Below are positions 1-7,728 of a stretch of 64,000 nt of DNA, piece by piece. Position 1 is the stretch's first letter, and every line of letters begins with the position of its first letter. This DNA comes from Streptosporangium becharense (GTDB lineage Bacteria; Actinomycetota; Actinomycetes; Streptosporangiales; Streptosporangiaceae): the NCBI RefSeq assembly GCF_014204985.1, contig NZ_JACHMP010000001.1:6076001-6140000 (forward strand), written 5' to 3'. Made by a program: the position numbers and the translations under genes. The notes beneath the pieces were generated by a model that was not told where the DNA came from, searched no databases, and saw only the letters and a list, made by a program, of their open reading frames with translations.

Positions 1-1
1 G

Positions 2-433
2 ATCGCCTCCCTCGGCCGCCGCCAGAGCGACCTGGAGGAGGTCGTGCTGGAGATCATGGAGCGCCGCGAGGCGGCCGACGCCCAGGTGGCCAGGCTCACC
101 GCCGAGCGCGACGAGCTCGCCGCCGAGCGCGGCACGGTCGAGGACGCCAGGGACACCGCCTTCGCCGAGATCGACAAGGAGCGGGCGGAGGTCCAGGCCA
201 AGCGGGGCACGGTCGCCGGCGACATCCCGGCCGACCTGCTCGCTCTCTACGAGAAGCTCCGGGAGCAGTTCGGCGTCGGCGCCGCCATGCTGCACGGGGG
301 TCGCTGCCTCGGCTGCCGCACGAGCCTGTCCATCGCGGAGATCAACCGGATCAAGGCCACCGCGCACGACGAGGTCGTCCGCTGCGAGGAGTGCCGCCGG
401 ATCCTGGTCCGCACCCCAGAGTCGGGCCTGTGA
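2..433 (+). CDS. C4-type zinc ribbon protein (DUF164/Rv2229c-like), 5' end cut by window
   Basis: The reading frame is open from base 2, so the N-terminus lies outside the window; 143 residues remain. The N-terminal part is charged and Ala/Glu/Arg-rich with heptad character, which predicts a long coiled coil. The C-terminal part has a CLGC ... CEEC pair of CxxC knuckles about 30 residues apart, which is a zinc ribbon. This architecture is that of the actinobacterial DUF164 family, which normally sits beside the RNase H fusion gene, as it does here. Its stop codon overlaps the next start by 4 bases (GTGA), so the two are translationally coupled. The molecular function is not established; a nucleic-acid or protein-scaffold role is inference. 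Confidence 0.85.
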   Translation: MASLGRRQSDLEEVVLEIMERREAADAQVARLTAERDELAAERGTVEDARDTAFAEIDKERAEVQAKRGTVAGDIPADLLALYEKLREQFGVGAAMLHGGRCLGCRTSLSIAEINRIKATAHDEVVRCEECRRILVRTPESGL

Positions 434-1938
434 CCTCCTACGTCATCGAGGCCGACGGCGGGTCCAGGGGCAACCCCGGGCCCGCCGGGTACGGCGCCGT
501 CGTCAGGGACGCCGCCGACGGTCAGATCCTCGTCGAGACCGCCGAGGCGATCGGCACCCAGACCAACAACGTCGCCGAGTACCGAGGGCTGATCGCCGGT
601 CTCGACGCGCTCCTCGCCCTCGCGGGCGACGGCGCGACGGTCGAGGTCCGGATGGACTCCAAACTGGTCGTCGAGCAGATGGCCGGCCGTTGGAAGATCA
701 AGAACGAGGGCCTGCGTCCGCTCGCCCTCCAGGCCGCCGCCCTCGCCCGGCGGCTGCGTGTCACCTGGAAGTGGATCCCCCGGGAGCTGAACAAGGACGC
801 CGACCGCCTGGCCAACGAGGCCATGGACGCGGCGGCCAAGGGCCTGCCCTGGCGCCTGGCGGGCTCCGCGGATGTGGCCGGTTCTGCGGGAGCGGGCTCC
901 GCGGGCGGTTCACCGGCCGCGGGCGGTTCTGCGGGAGCGGGCTCCGTGGGCGGTTCGGCGGGTACGCCGGGCGTGTCCGGGGCAGCGGGCTCCGCAGGCA
1001 CGTCCGGTGCGGTCAGCTCCCCGAGTGCGGCCGCCCGCACGGGCGGCGGGATGCCCGCCGAGGACCTTCTCCTCTTCGACGACGCCGACCTCGGGACCGC
1101 GGACGGCCCCGGCTCCACGGGCGACACCGGTCCCGGCACGGCCCGTACCGCCGGCACGAGTGCGGCTCGTACCGCCGATACGGGTACGGCTCGCACCACC
1201 GGCACGGGCACGGCCCGTACCGCCGGCGCCGTCCGGGAGCCCGCGCCGGCGCTCTCTCCCGAGTCACCGGAACGGGAGTCGCCGGCGGCAGGCCTCGGCA
1301 GCGGCTGGCGCCCGCCCACCACCGTCGCGACCTCGCTGTACCTCCTCCGGCACGGTGAGACCCCGCTCTCCGTCGGGCGGAGGTTCTCCGGGCTCGGCGA
1401 CCCCGAGCTGACCCCCAACGGTGTCGCCCAGGCCGAGGCCGCCGCCGCCCGGCTGGCCCGCGACCCGTACGGCATCCAGGTGATCGTCAGCTCGCCGCTC
1501 AGGCGTGCCCGCGCCACCGCGGAGGCCGTCGCGGCCCGTACCGGCCTTGAGGTGGTCGTCGAGGAAGGGCTCAGGGAGACCGACTTCGGCCTCTGGGAGG
1601 GCCACACGTTCACCGAGATCCAGCGTCGCTGGCCGGACGAGCTCGCCGCGTGGCTGGCGGACCCGTCCGCCGCGCCGCCAGGTGGGGAGAGTTTCGGAGA
1701 GGCGGCGCGGCGGGTCCAGGCGACCAGGGACGCGTTGCTGGAGCGTTACGAGGGCAGGAGGGTGCTGGCCGTCTCCCACGTCACGCCGATCAAGATGCTG
1801 CTGCGGCTGGCGTTGCTCGCCCCCCTCGACGCGCTGTACCGCATGCACCTCGACCTGTCAGCTCTGTCCCTGATCGAGTACTACGCCGACGGTCCGGCGC
1901 TGGTGAAGGCGTTCAACGACACCTCGCACCTGCGCTGA
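430..1938 (+). CDS. Bifunctional RNase H / acid (alpha-ribazole-type) phosphatase
   Basis: This 502-residue fusion has an N-terminal type I RNase H domain (about residues 1-140). The acidic residues expected of the family are visible in IEADGGSRGNPG, NVAEYRG, VRMDSKLV and NKDADRLA. RNase H removes the RNA strand of RNA-DNA hybrids. The C-terminal histidine phosphatase domain begins near residue 300 with LRHGE and ends with AVSHVTPIK, which carries the second catalytic His; related domains act as CobC-type cobalamin phosphatases or general acid phosphatases. The two are joined by an exceptionally long linker (about residues 145-300) of Gly-Ser-Ala and Thr-Ala-Arg repeats, encoded by repetitive DNA. 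The GTG at 430 was chosen because it overlaps the upstream stop and gives the MTSYVIEADG start typical of the family (compare Rv2228c). Confidence 0.93.
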   Translation: MTSYVIEADGGSRGNPGPAGYGAVVRDAADGQILVETAEAIGTQTNNVAEYRGLIAGLDALLALAGDGATVEVRMDSKLVVEQMAGRWKIKNEGLRPLALQAAALARRLRVTWKWIPRELNKDADRLANEAMDAAAKGLPWRLAGSADVAGSAGAGSAGGSPAAGGSAGAGSVGGSAGTPGVSGAAGSAGTSGAVSSPSAAARTGGGMPAEDLLLFDDADLGTADGPGSTGDTGPGTARTAGTSAARTADTGTARTTGTGTARTAGAVREPAPALSPESPERESPAAGLGSGWRPPTTVATSLYLLRHGETPLSVGRRFSGLGDPELTPNGVAQAEAAAARLARDPYGIQVIVSSPLRRARATAEAVAARTGLEVVVEEGLRETDFGLWEGHTFTEIQRRWPDELAAWLADPSAAPPGGESFGEAARRVQATRDALLERYEGRRVLAVSHVTPIKMLLRLALLAPLDALYRMHLDLSALSLIEYYADGPALVKAFNDTSHLR

Positions 1939-2054
1939 ACCGGCGGCACGACATCGGTCGCGGGGCCACACCCGGTGCTCGCATCGATCCCCCCGCGGCC
2001 CGTGTCCCCCGTTCCCTTCGATCCCCATTCGAGCAGAGATCACTTGTCTCCGGG

Positions 2055-2082
2055 TTGGATCCCACTTGGGAACCGATAGGCT
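2055..2082 (+). promoter_or_regulatory. Probable promoter of rnpB
   Basis: A TTGGAT -35-like box at 2055-2060 and a TAGGCT -10 box at 2077-2082 are separated by 16 bases. They lie just before the 5' strand of the RNase P RNA P1 helix, so transcription would start near 2089. This is inferred from position and consensus. Confidence 0.55.
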
Positions 2083-2088
2083 GGTGGG

Positions 2089-2490
2089 ACGGCGGACGAG
2101 CCGGCCGGGCGGCCGCGTCGGGTCTCTTCGAGACCCGCCGAGGAAGGTCCGGGCTCCACAGGGCAGGGTGGTCGGTAACGCCGACCCGGGGTGACCCGCG
2201 GGACAGTGCCACAGAGAACAGACCGCCTCCCGCAAGGGAGGTAAGGGTGAAACGGTGGTGTAAGAGACCACCAGCGCCCACGGTGACGTGGGCGGCTCGG
2301 TAAACCCCACCCGGAGCAAGGTCAAGAAGGGACGCTCTCCGGAGCGTCCCGCGCGCGGCGTTCGAGGGCTGCCCGCCCGAGCCGCGCGGGTAGACCGCTC
2401 GAGGCCGACGGCAACGCCGGCCCTAGATGGATGGTCGCCCCTTCGCGTCAGCGAAGGACAGAACCCGGCCTACAGGCCGACTCGTCCGCC
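2089..2490 (+). ncRNA. rnpB: RNase P RNA (bacterial type A)
   Basis: This is the catalytic RNA of RNase P, which removes the 5' leader of pre-tRNAs. The universally conserved core GAGGAAGGTCCGGGCTCC lies at about 2141-2158, and the 3' core ACAGAACCCGGCCTA lies at about 2459-2473. The 5' end (GGACGAG ... from 2094) pairs with the 3' end (CTCGTCC near 2481) to form helix P1. Intervening motifs such as GGTAAGGGTGAAA and GGTAAACCCC are also typical. Length near 400 nt fits actinobacterial type A RNAs. The position just after the RNase H fusion gene is conserved in actinobacteria. Exact ends are estimated from P1 pairing and the promoter. Confidence 0.95.
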
Positions 2491-2649
2491 TTCACCGCCC
2501 CTGACCTGTGGCGGAGTGCGTGCCCGGGAAGATCGAAGCGCTGAGGGCTCAAGCCCCGTCTTAGGGGCACCGGCCGAGATCATCCTCGAAGCCGCCGAGG
2601 ACGAGGATCGGATCCCACCGGAATCGGCCGTCGAAGCAGGACGTGCTGC

Positions 2650-3020
2650 TGGGTCCCGCCGGCCCTGGTCCAGGCGCCATGTGCGGACGAAGCCCGTGAG
2701 GTCGGCCGACAGGAGGGTGCGCTCGTCGGGCGAGACGAAGAAGGCGGACACGTCCTCGCCGTGGCCGGCGAAGTGGCCGAGGAGTTCGCCGTTCATACGG
2801 GCGACGACGACGCGCAGCGCGCGCCGGTCCATCCGATGACGCGGTCAGTCCCGATCTTCCGGTGCCAGCGGACGGCGTGGATCGGGTCGGGGAACCGGTG
2901 GATCCTCGGCTGGGTGGCCGGGTTCTCCAGGTCGATCACCGCGTAGCCGCCGGAGATCTGGTGCAGCACGCGGCGGCCGTCGTGCGGGTCCCGGCCGATG
3001 TGGTGTTTCCCGCCGTCCGG
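2650..3020 (-). pseudogene. Remnant of a WD40-repeat protein gene, frameshifted
   Basis: Read on the minus strand, two overlapping frames join into WD40-like sequence. The upstream frame has GGYAVIDLENPATQ and DPIHAVRWHRK, and the downstream frame has ELLGHFAGHGEDVSAFF, SPDERTLLSADL and VRTWRLD, the last being a clear blade with a GH ... WR pattern. The frames switch near 2832, so at least one indel is needed to join them. No start codon, no full propeller and no in-frame continuation downstream of 2650 is visible, so this is a decayed 3' fragment and not a functional gene. The 2491-2650 stretch between it and rnpB holds nothing recognisable except a short GCCCC/GGGGC hairpin near 2555. Confidence 0.5.
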
Positions 3021-3054
3021 CTTACTTCTCACCGCTCGATCCGAGCGTGAAAGC

Positions 3055-3083
3055 GCCACCGGTGCGTCGATCGCACCGGTGGC
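3055..3083. terminator. Perfect 12-bp hairpin, possible bidirectional terminator
   Basis: GCCACCGGTGCG (3055-3066) and CGCACCGGTGGC (3072-3083) form a perfect stem with a 5-base loop. It lies between the Rpn-like gene and the WD40 remnant and has no T-tract, as is common for high-GC terminators. Role inferred. Confidence 0.4.
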
Positions 3084-3196
3084 ACACACGGCCCTTCGGT
3101 CTCGTGAACTCCATGACATCTCTGCCGGAGACATGCTCGATACCGGGGACTCTGCTCGAAGGCCCGCCGGCGCCCTGCTCGCACGGCGGACAGCCG

Positions 3197-4115
3197 TCAG
3201 CGGCCCGGTTCGCCCGCTTCGTCGAACAGATCGTGCAAGGTCTGGGCGGTCGCCGCGCGAGTCGCCCAGGACTCCAGGCGGGCGAGGTCGGTGCAGGCGG
3301 CGATCTGGGTGCGTACGTCGTCCGGCACCTCGAGGCCACGGGCGGCCAGCACCAGCAGAACCAGCCTGGCCGCCTCTTCCGCCTTGCCTTCTACCTTGCC
3401 TTCCGCCTTGCCCTCTTCCAGGCCGCGGCCGTAGTGCTCACGAGCGAAGGGGCTGTAGACGGGCCAGGCGGTGGACGTCATGATTTCCTCCAGGAGGCGC
3501 CGCACCTCGGGCGCGGACATGCTGTAAGCGTATTCATAATACTTCGGAGCGTGTTCGTCGGGCAGTTCGGCGAGTGCCGTGGCGAACGCCTGGACGACCT
3601 TCCGGTCGCGGCCGTGGACCATGACCGCCATGGCCGACAGCTCGGGCCGGGTGGCGGCCTCCTGGGGGGTCGGTGATGGCGGGGATGTCGCCCGGCCCGA
3701 GCACCTGGGCCTGGAGGCGGTAGCCGGTCAAGCCTGAGTCGATCGGTCGCGCGTAGTGTTCGGCGGCTCTGGCGTCGGGGCAGACGACCAGGACCGTGAC
3801 ATCGCACTTCAGCAGCAGCCACAGTGCGGCGGCATAGCGAGCGAGTTGCCGGGGGTTCTTGGACTTGTCCTGTTGGATCTCGACGACGACGGCGTGCGCC
3901 GGGCTGGGCGGCGGCCCCAGGACGATGACCAGGTCGGCCTCGATGTCGTCGGAGGGTCGGGTGTTGAACGTGGAGCTCTCCAGCCGGACCAGTGGTGTGG
4001 CCGGCAGCTCCTGCCCCAGGAGATCCCGCAGGATCTCCACCGCCAACTGGGGGCGGTCGCGGAAGAGCTGGATGAGCGAATCGTGTTGGGGAGATGGCAC
4101 GCCACTCATTGTCAC
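3197..4115 (-). pseudogene. Rpn-like PD-(D/E)XK nuclease family gene split by a frameshift
   Basis: Two adjacent minus-strand frames together encode one protein of about 305 residues. The first (from GTG 4115 or ATG 4109) contains DSLIQLFRDRPQLAVEIL, then EADLVIVL and VVVEIQQDKS, which match the acidic and ExQ positions of a PD-(D/E)XK nuclease core. The second, in the next frame, ends with a long helix rich in EGK repeats, typical of Rpn-family recombination-promoting nucleases. The frames meet in a run of six G at 3664-3669 (C6 on the coding strand); five would restore reading through as ITDPQEAATRPEL. It is either a true or phase-variable frameshift or a sequencing error. The downstream half is still well conserved, so the change is recent. 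Confidence 0.7.
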
Positions 4116-4219
4116 ACATAAAACACGTGGAGTTACTGAATATTGTGGCAGCCGTAACGGATGAAGCCGCTCTGTCGTAGGCCATGGCGCGAAGCCTTCG
4201 ATGTCGGCCCCGGCCTGCC

Positions 4220-4309
4220 CGGAGGTGATCGGCTCACCCGGAGATGACCGGCCCGGGCCCGCCTGGAGGTGACGGGCCCACCCGCAGGCGACCGGCTCAC
4301 CCGGAGGTC
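4220..4309. repeat. Imperfect 19-25-bp tandem repeat reaching into the 3' end of the MDR gene
   Basis: Four degenerate units of the form GGAGRTGAYCGGCTCACCC begin at about 4220. The last one covers the stop codon (TCA on plus at 4297-4299) and final codons of the minus-strand dehydrogenase gene. The blocks at 4227-4246 and 4290-4309 match at about 17 of 20 positions. Confidence 0.7.
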
Positions 4310-5403
4310 GTGTCGAACACGGCCTGGACGGTGTGGTGCCGCCCGGAGGCCAGGGCCCGGACGAAGTCCGGGGCGTCGTCGAAGGGCACCACGTCGGTGA
4401 CGAACTGCCGGCGGATGCCGTCGCCGTACGCGCGCAGCAGGTCGAGCGTCTCGGCGGAGAGCCGGTCGCGGCTCCACAGGTGGTCCAGGCCGCGCGGTAC
4501 GCGGCCGATCTGCGAGCACCTGATGGAGAGCGCGTTGTGGTGGAACTCCTCGCCGAGCCGAACCCGGTCCGCGCCTCCCTGGTAGAAGGCCAGGTCGACG
4601 ACGGTGCCCCTCGGCCGGAGCAGTCGCAGCGCGACGTGCAGGCTCTCCGGCCGGCCGCGGCACTGGAAGACCACGTCCGCTCCCCGGTCGCCGGGCGAGT
4701 GCCGCCAGCGGGCCTTCACCGCCACCGCCGGATCCGCGCCGTCCATCGGGACCGCGGTGAATCCGAGCCGTTCGGCGCGGTCCAGTCGGTCACGGGTCCG
4801 ATCCACCACGGCGACCTCTGCGGCGCCGTGGTGGCGGGCGAACAGGGCGGTCAGCAGCCCGACGACGCCCGCCCCGGTGACCGCGACGCGCCGGCCGCGC
4901 ACCCCGTCGCCGAGAGCGCGGACATCCGGGCCGCAGACGTCGGCGGCGGCGTGCAGCAGGCCGTTGGCGCAGATGGGGCCCATGTGGGCGGCGTAGACGC
5001 CGAGCAGCGGGTCCAGATCATCAGGTAACGGGACGAACCGGTCGGCGACGGGGTTCGCGGTGTGCCCGGTCCGGTGCCCGTACGCCATCGCCACCACCCG
5101 GCCGGGGCTGAGCGCGGGGGTCCGGCTCTCGACGACCCGGGCGACCTCCATGTACCCCAGCCGCCGCACCGGGTACGCGACGGCGGGCCGGTCGGCGCGG
5201 AACAGCCCCAGCACCGGGTCCCAGCCCGCGGACAGGTAGGGGTTGGTCCCCTTGACGTACGACAGCTCGGTGCCGGCCGAGAACCCGCTGTAGAGCGTCT
5301 CGACGCGGAACCCGCCGTCCTCGACCGGCGGCTCGGGCTCCTCGGCGATCACGACCTCGCCTACGCCGGCCACCTGGAGCACCCGCACGGTCCGCTCACC
5401 CAC
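4297..5403 (-). CDS. Zinc-free-type MDR alcohol/polyol dehydrogenase
   Basis: This 368-residue medium-chain dehydrogenase/reductase oxidises or reduces a small alcohol or sugar with NAD(P). The nucleotide-binding loop VAVTGAGVVGLLTA lies near residue 170, followed by a Rossmann fold with VVDRTRDRLDRAE. The usual catalytic Cys of zinc alcohol dehydrogenases is replaced by the YSGFSAGTELSY motif, and there is no structural CxxCxxC zinc lobe. This resembles BchC-like enzymes and the N-terminal half of bi-domain (MDR plus Gfo/Idh) oxidoreductases. The next gene upstream is a Gfo/Idh/MocA enzyme, so a split version of the bi-domain pair is likely. The substrate is unknown; the nearby glycosyltransferases suggest a sugar or cyclitol. 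Confidence 0.85.
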   Translation of the reverse strand: MGERTVRVLQVAGVGEVVIAEEPEPPVEDGGFRVETLYSGFSAGTELSYVKGTNPYLSAGWDPVLGLFRADRPAVAYPVRRLGYMEVARVVESRTPALSPGRVVAMAYGHRTGHTANPVADRFVPLPDDLDPLLGVYAAHMGPICANGLLHAAADVCGPDVRALGDGVRGRRVAVTGAGVVGLLTALFARHHGAAEVAVVDRTRDRLDRAERLGFTAVPMDGADPAVAVKARWRHSPGDRGADVVFQCRGRPESLHVALRLLRPRGTVVDLAFYQGGADRVRLGEEFHHNALSIRCSQIGRVPRGLDHLWSRDRLSAETLDLLRAYGDGIRRQFVTDVVPFDDAPDFVRALASGRHHTVQAVFDTTSG

Positions 5404-5484
5404 CGCTCATCACCGCCATCCGCCCCCTACCGTCCGCCTTCCGCCGCCCGCTACGAGCCGCCCGCTACGAGCCGCTCGCTACGA

Positions 5485-5641
5485 GCCGTCCGCCTTCCGC
5501 CGCCCGCTATGAGCCGTCTGTCGGCTTCACCCTGGCCCCGTCCACGGGTGGGGCCGTCCGCCTTCCGCCGCCCGCTACGAGCCGTCTGTCGGCTTCGCCC
5601 CGGCCTCGTCCACGGGTGGGGCCGTCCGTCACCCGCCGTCC
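5485..5641. repeat. 68-bp direct repeat, two copies plus a partial third over a stop codon
   Basis: Copies at 5485-5552 and 5553-5620 differ at only a few positions. A partial third unit (5621-5641) overlaps the stop codon (5629-5631) and last codons of the minus-strand Gfo/Idh gene. Shorter CCCGCTACGAGCC repeats precede the array from about 5447. The 5404-5628 gap contains no gene. Confidence 0.85.
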
Positions 5642-6594
5642 AGCGTCACCGGGGTGCCCGAGACGGCCGCCCTGGCCACCGCGCACGCCAGCCGGTGTGT
5701 GCGCAGCGCGTCCTCGTAGGGTGCCCGCACGTCCTCGCCGCGGCGCAGCACGGCGTCGACGAACGCCCGGTCGACGCGGCGTTTGGCGTCTCCCGGCTCG
5801 GTGACGACCTCGTGCCCCCGGCCGCTGTCGATCACCAGCCGGTCCTCCGATATCCGCAGCGCGATGCCCTCGGCGTAGACCTCCAGCCCGGCCCGGTGCT
5901 TCCAGCCCAGCAGGCAGGTGGCGCCGATGATCCCGGCGGCGCCGTCGCGGAAGCGCAGGAGCGCGCCGGTGGCCGCCCCGACCGCCCCCTCGGCCTGGTC
6001 CGGCGGGTATCCCGACTCGTGCGCGCTCACCTCGGCGACCTCTCCGACGAGTAGCCGGGCCAGGTCGAGCACGTGCACCGCCTGTTCGATCACCTGTCCG
6101 CCGGAGGCGTCGCGGCGGGTCCACCACGGCACCGGCGGCACCTTGTCCAGCCACACGCCCAGCGCCAGCCGTACCGGCCGGCCGTCGAGGCGGCGGCGGG
6201 CCTCCCCGACGACGTCCATGTAGCGCCAGTGGTGCCCGACCGCGGTCACCGCCCGCCGGTCCCGGGCCGCGGCGGCCACCCGCAGGGCGGTCTCCTCGTC
6301 CAGCGCGAGCGGTTTCTCCACGAAGAGCGACAGGCCGGCGGCGAGGACGTCGAGCTCGATCGAGCCGTGCGCGAAGGGCGGTACGCAGACGTAGACGGCG
6401 TCGAGCCGTTCGCCCCGTAACAGGGCGGTGTGACTGTCGTAGGGGGTCGCCCCGCACTCGCGGGCCAGCCGGGCGGCGCGGGCGGCGTCGGTGTCGGCCA
6501 CCCCGGTGATGCGGACGTCCGGGAAACCGGACAGCACACGCGCGTGACGCGCGGCGACGTTCCCCGCGCCTACGAAACCGATGTGACAGGTCAC
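5629..6594 (-). CDS. Gfo/Idh/MocA family NAD(P)-dependent oxidoreductase
   Basis: The 321-residue protein starts at GTG 6594, giving MTCHIGFVGAGNVAARHARV, the expected N-terminal dinucleotide-binding GxGNxA motif. FVEKPLALDEETA (about residue 90) is the conserved EKP motif of the family, and the C-terminal alpha/beta domain has GGQVIEQAVHVLDLAR with the family His. The enzymes act on sugars, inositols or sugar-derived intermediates. An open frame extends much further upstream on this strand, across gpgS, but the domain starts here. The gene is probably co-transcribed with the downstream MDR dehydrogenase and diverges from gpgS. Substrate is not predictable from sequence. Confidence 0.9.
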   Translation of the reverse strand: MTCHIGFVGAGNVAARHARVLSGFPDVRITGVADTDAARAARLARECGATPYDSHTALLRGERLDAVYVCVPPFAHGSIELDVLAAGLSLFVEKPLALDEETALRVAAAARDRRAVTAVGHHWRYMDVVGEARRRLDGRPVRLALGVWLDKVPPVPWWTRRDASGGQVIEQAVHVLDLARLLVGEVAEVSAHESGYPPDQAEGAVGAATGALLRFRDGAAGIIGATCLLGWKHRAGLEVYAEGIALRISEDRLVIDSGRGHEVVTEPGDAKRRVDRAFVDAVLRRGEDVRAPYEDALRTHRLACAVARAAVSGTPVTLDGG

Positions 6595-6717
6595 AGGGCA
6601 GAAATGCCACCGAGCTCCGGACCGAAACCCATATGTACCAGATTGAGAGGTTCTGACCAGGGAAAACACCCCTAACAGAGGTGTCCGGAAGATGGGAGCC
6701 GCAACCGATGACGGCAC
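6595..6717. promoter_or_regulatory. Divergent promoter region with an inverted repeat
   Basis: This 123-bp gap must hold the promoters of the Gfo/Idh gene (left) and gpgS (right). An inverted repeat ACACCCCT-AAC-AGAGGTGT at 6666-6684 matches at 7 of 8 positions and could be an operator. No clear -10/-35 pair was found. Confidence 0.4.
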
Positions 6718-7728
6718 ATGCGTTCCCGCCCGTGGTGGGCGATGTCCGCTGAGGTCGGTCACTGGCTGGAGAGGCGCACCGGCCGGGCGGAGGACTGGGC
6801 GCCCGAGGCCCTGCTGGCCGCCAAGGGGGACCACACGATCAGCGTCGTGCTGCCGGCGCGCGACGAGGAGGCGACCGTCGGGCAGATCGTCGGGCTCATC
6901 CGCCGGGACCTGCGAGAACGCCTGCCCCTGGTCGACGAGCTCGTGGTGGTCGACTCCTGCTCGGCCGACGCGACCGCCCGGGTGGCCGCCGACGCCGGGG
7001 CACGGGTCATCCACCAGAACCTCGTACTGCCCCGGTACGGCGCTCTGCCGGGCAAGGGCGACGCGCTGTGGAAGGCGCTGGCCGTCACGACCGGCGACAT
7101 CGTCGTCTTCGTGGACGCCGACCTGCGCAACTTCGGCACGCACTTCGTCACCGGGCTGGTGGGGCCGCTGCTGTCCGACCCCTCGGTGGTCTACGTCAAG
7201 GGCAGCTACGACCGGCCGTTCGCCGACGGCGCGGTCACCCAGCCGCACGGGGGTGGGAGGGTGACCGAACTGGTCGCCCGCCCGCTGATCAACCTGCACT
7301 GGCCCGCGCTGGCCGGGTTCATCCAGCCGCTGGCCGGGGAGTACGCGGGCCGGCGCGCGGTGCTGGAGAGAATCCCGTTCGTCACCGGATACGGCGTCGA
7401 GCTGGGCATGCTCGTCGACCTGCTGGACATAGCGGGGCTGCCCGCCCTCGCGCAGGTCGACCTCGGTGTGCGGGTGCACTCCCACCAGACGGTCGAGGAA
7501 CTCGGCCGGATGGCCGGCCACATCATGCTCACCGCCTGGTCCCGGCTGGAGCGGGAGGGCCGGCTCGTGGCGGCCGACCGGCCGGGGAGCAGGATGGTGC
7601 AGTTCTGCCACGCCGGGGAGGAGCGGACACTGCGGGTGAGCGACGTGGGCGTCCGGGAACGACCACCCTTGATCACCGTTCCCGAGTACGTCGCGGCCCG
7701 TCCGTTCGCCTCGTACGGGGAGCAGTAG
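6718..7728 (+). CDS. gpgS: Glucosyl-3-phosphoglycerate synthase
   Basis: This is a 336-residue GT81-family glycosyltransferase with a GT-A fold. GpgS transfers glucose from a nucleotide sugar to 3-phosphoglycerate, the first step of glucosylglycerate synthesis and, in mycobacteria, of methylglucose lipopolysaccharide. Visible motifs are VVLPARDEEATVG near the N-terminus, LVVVDSCSADAT, GKGDALWKAL and the metal-binding VFVDADLRNF (about residue 132). The acceptor-loop region is GYGVELGMLVDLL. An alternative start is ATG 6742 (MSAEVGHW). The stop overlaps the next GTG by one base, so the following glycosyltransferase is in the same operon. No GpgP phosphatase is nearby. Confidence 0.92.
   Translation: MRSRPWWAMSAEVGHWLERRTGRAEDWAPEALLAAKGDHTISVVLPARDEEATVGQIVGLIRRDLRERLPLVDELVVVDSCSADATARVAADAGARVIHQNLVLPRYGALPGKGDALWKALAVTTGDIVVFVDADLRNFGTHFVTGLVGPLLSDPSVVYVKGSYDRPFADGAVTQPHGGGRVTELVARPLINLHWPALAGFIQPLAGEYAGRRAVLERIPFVTGYGVELGMLVDLLDIAGLPALAQVDLGVRVHSHQTVEELGRMAGHIMLTAWSRLEREGRLVAADRPGSRMVQFCHAGEERTLRVSDVGVRERPPLITVPEYVAARPFASYGEQ

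Noticed and set aside
3022-3339. Minus-strand frame with a CHRC knuckle near 3080
   Set aside because: The frame lacks a convincing start, overlaps the Rpn-like gene and a hairpin, and shows no domain beyond one CxxC.
6595-7611. In-frame upstream extension of the Gfo/Idh gene across gpgS
   Set aside because: The extension is antisense to the clear gpgS gene and has no domain; the conserved N-terminus begins at 6594.
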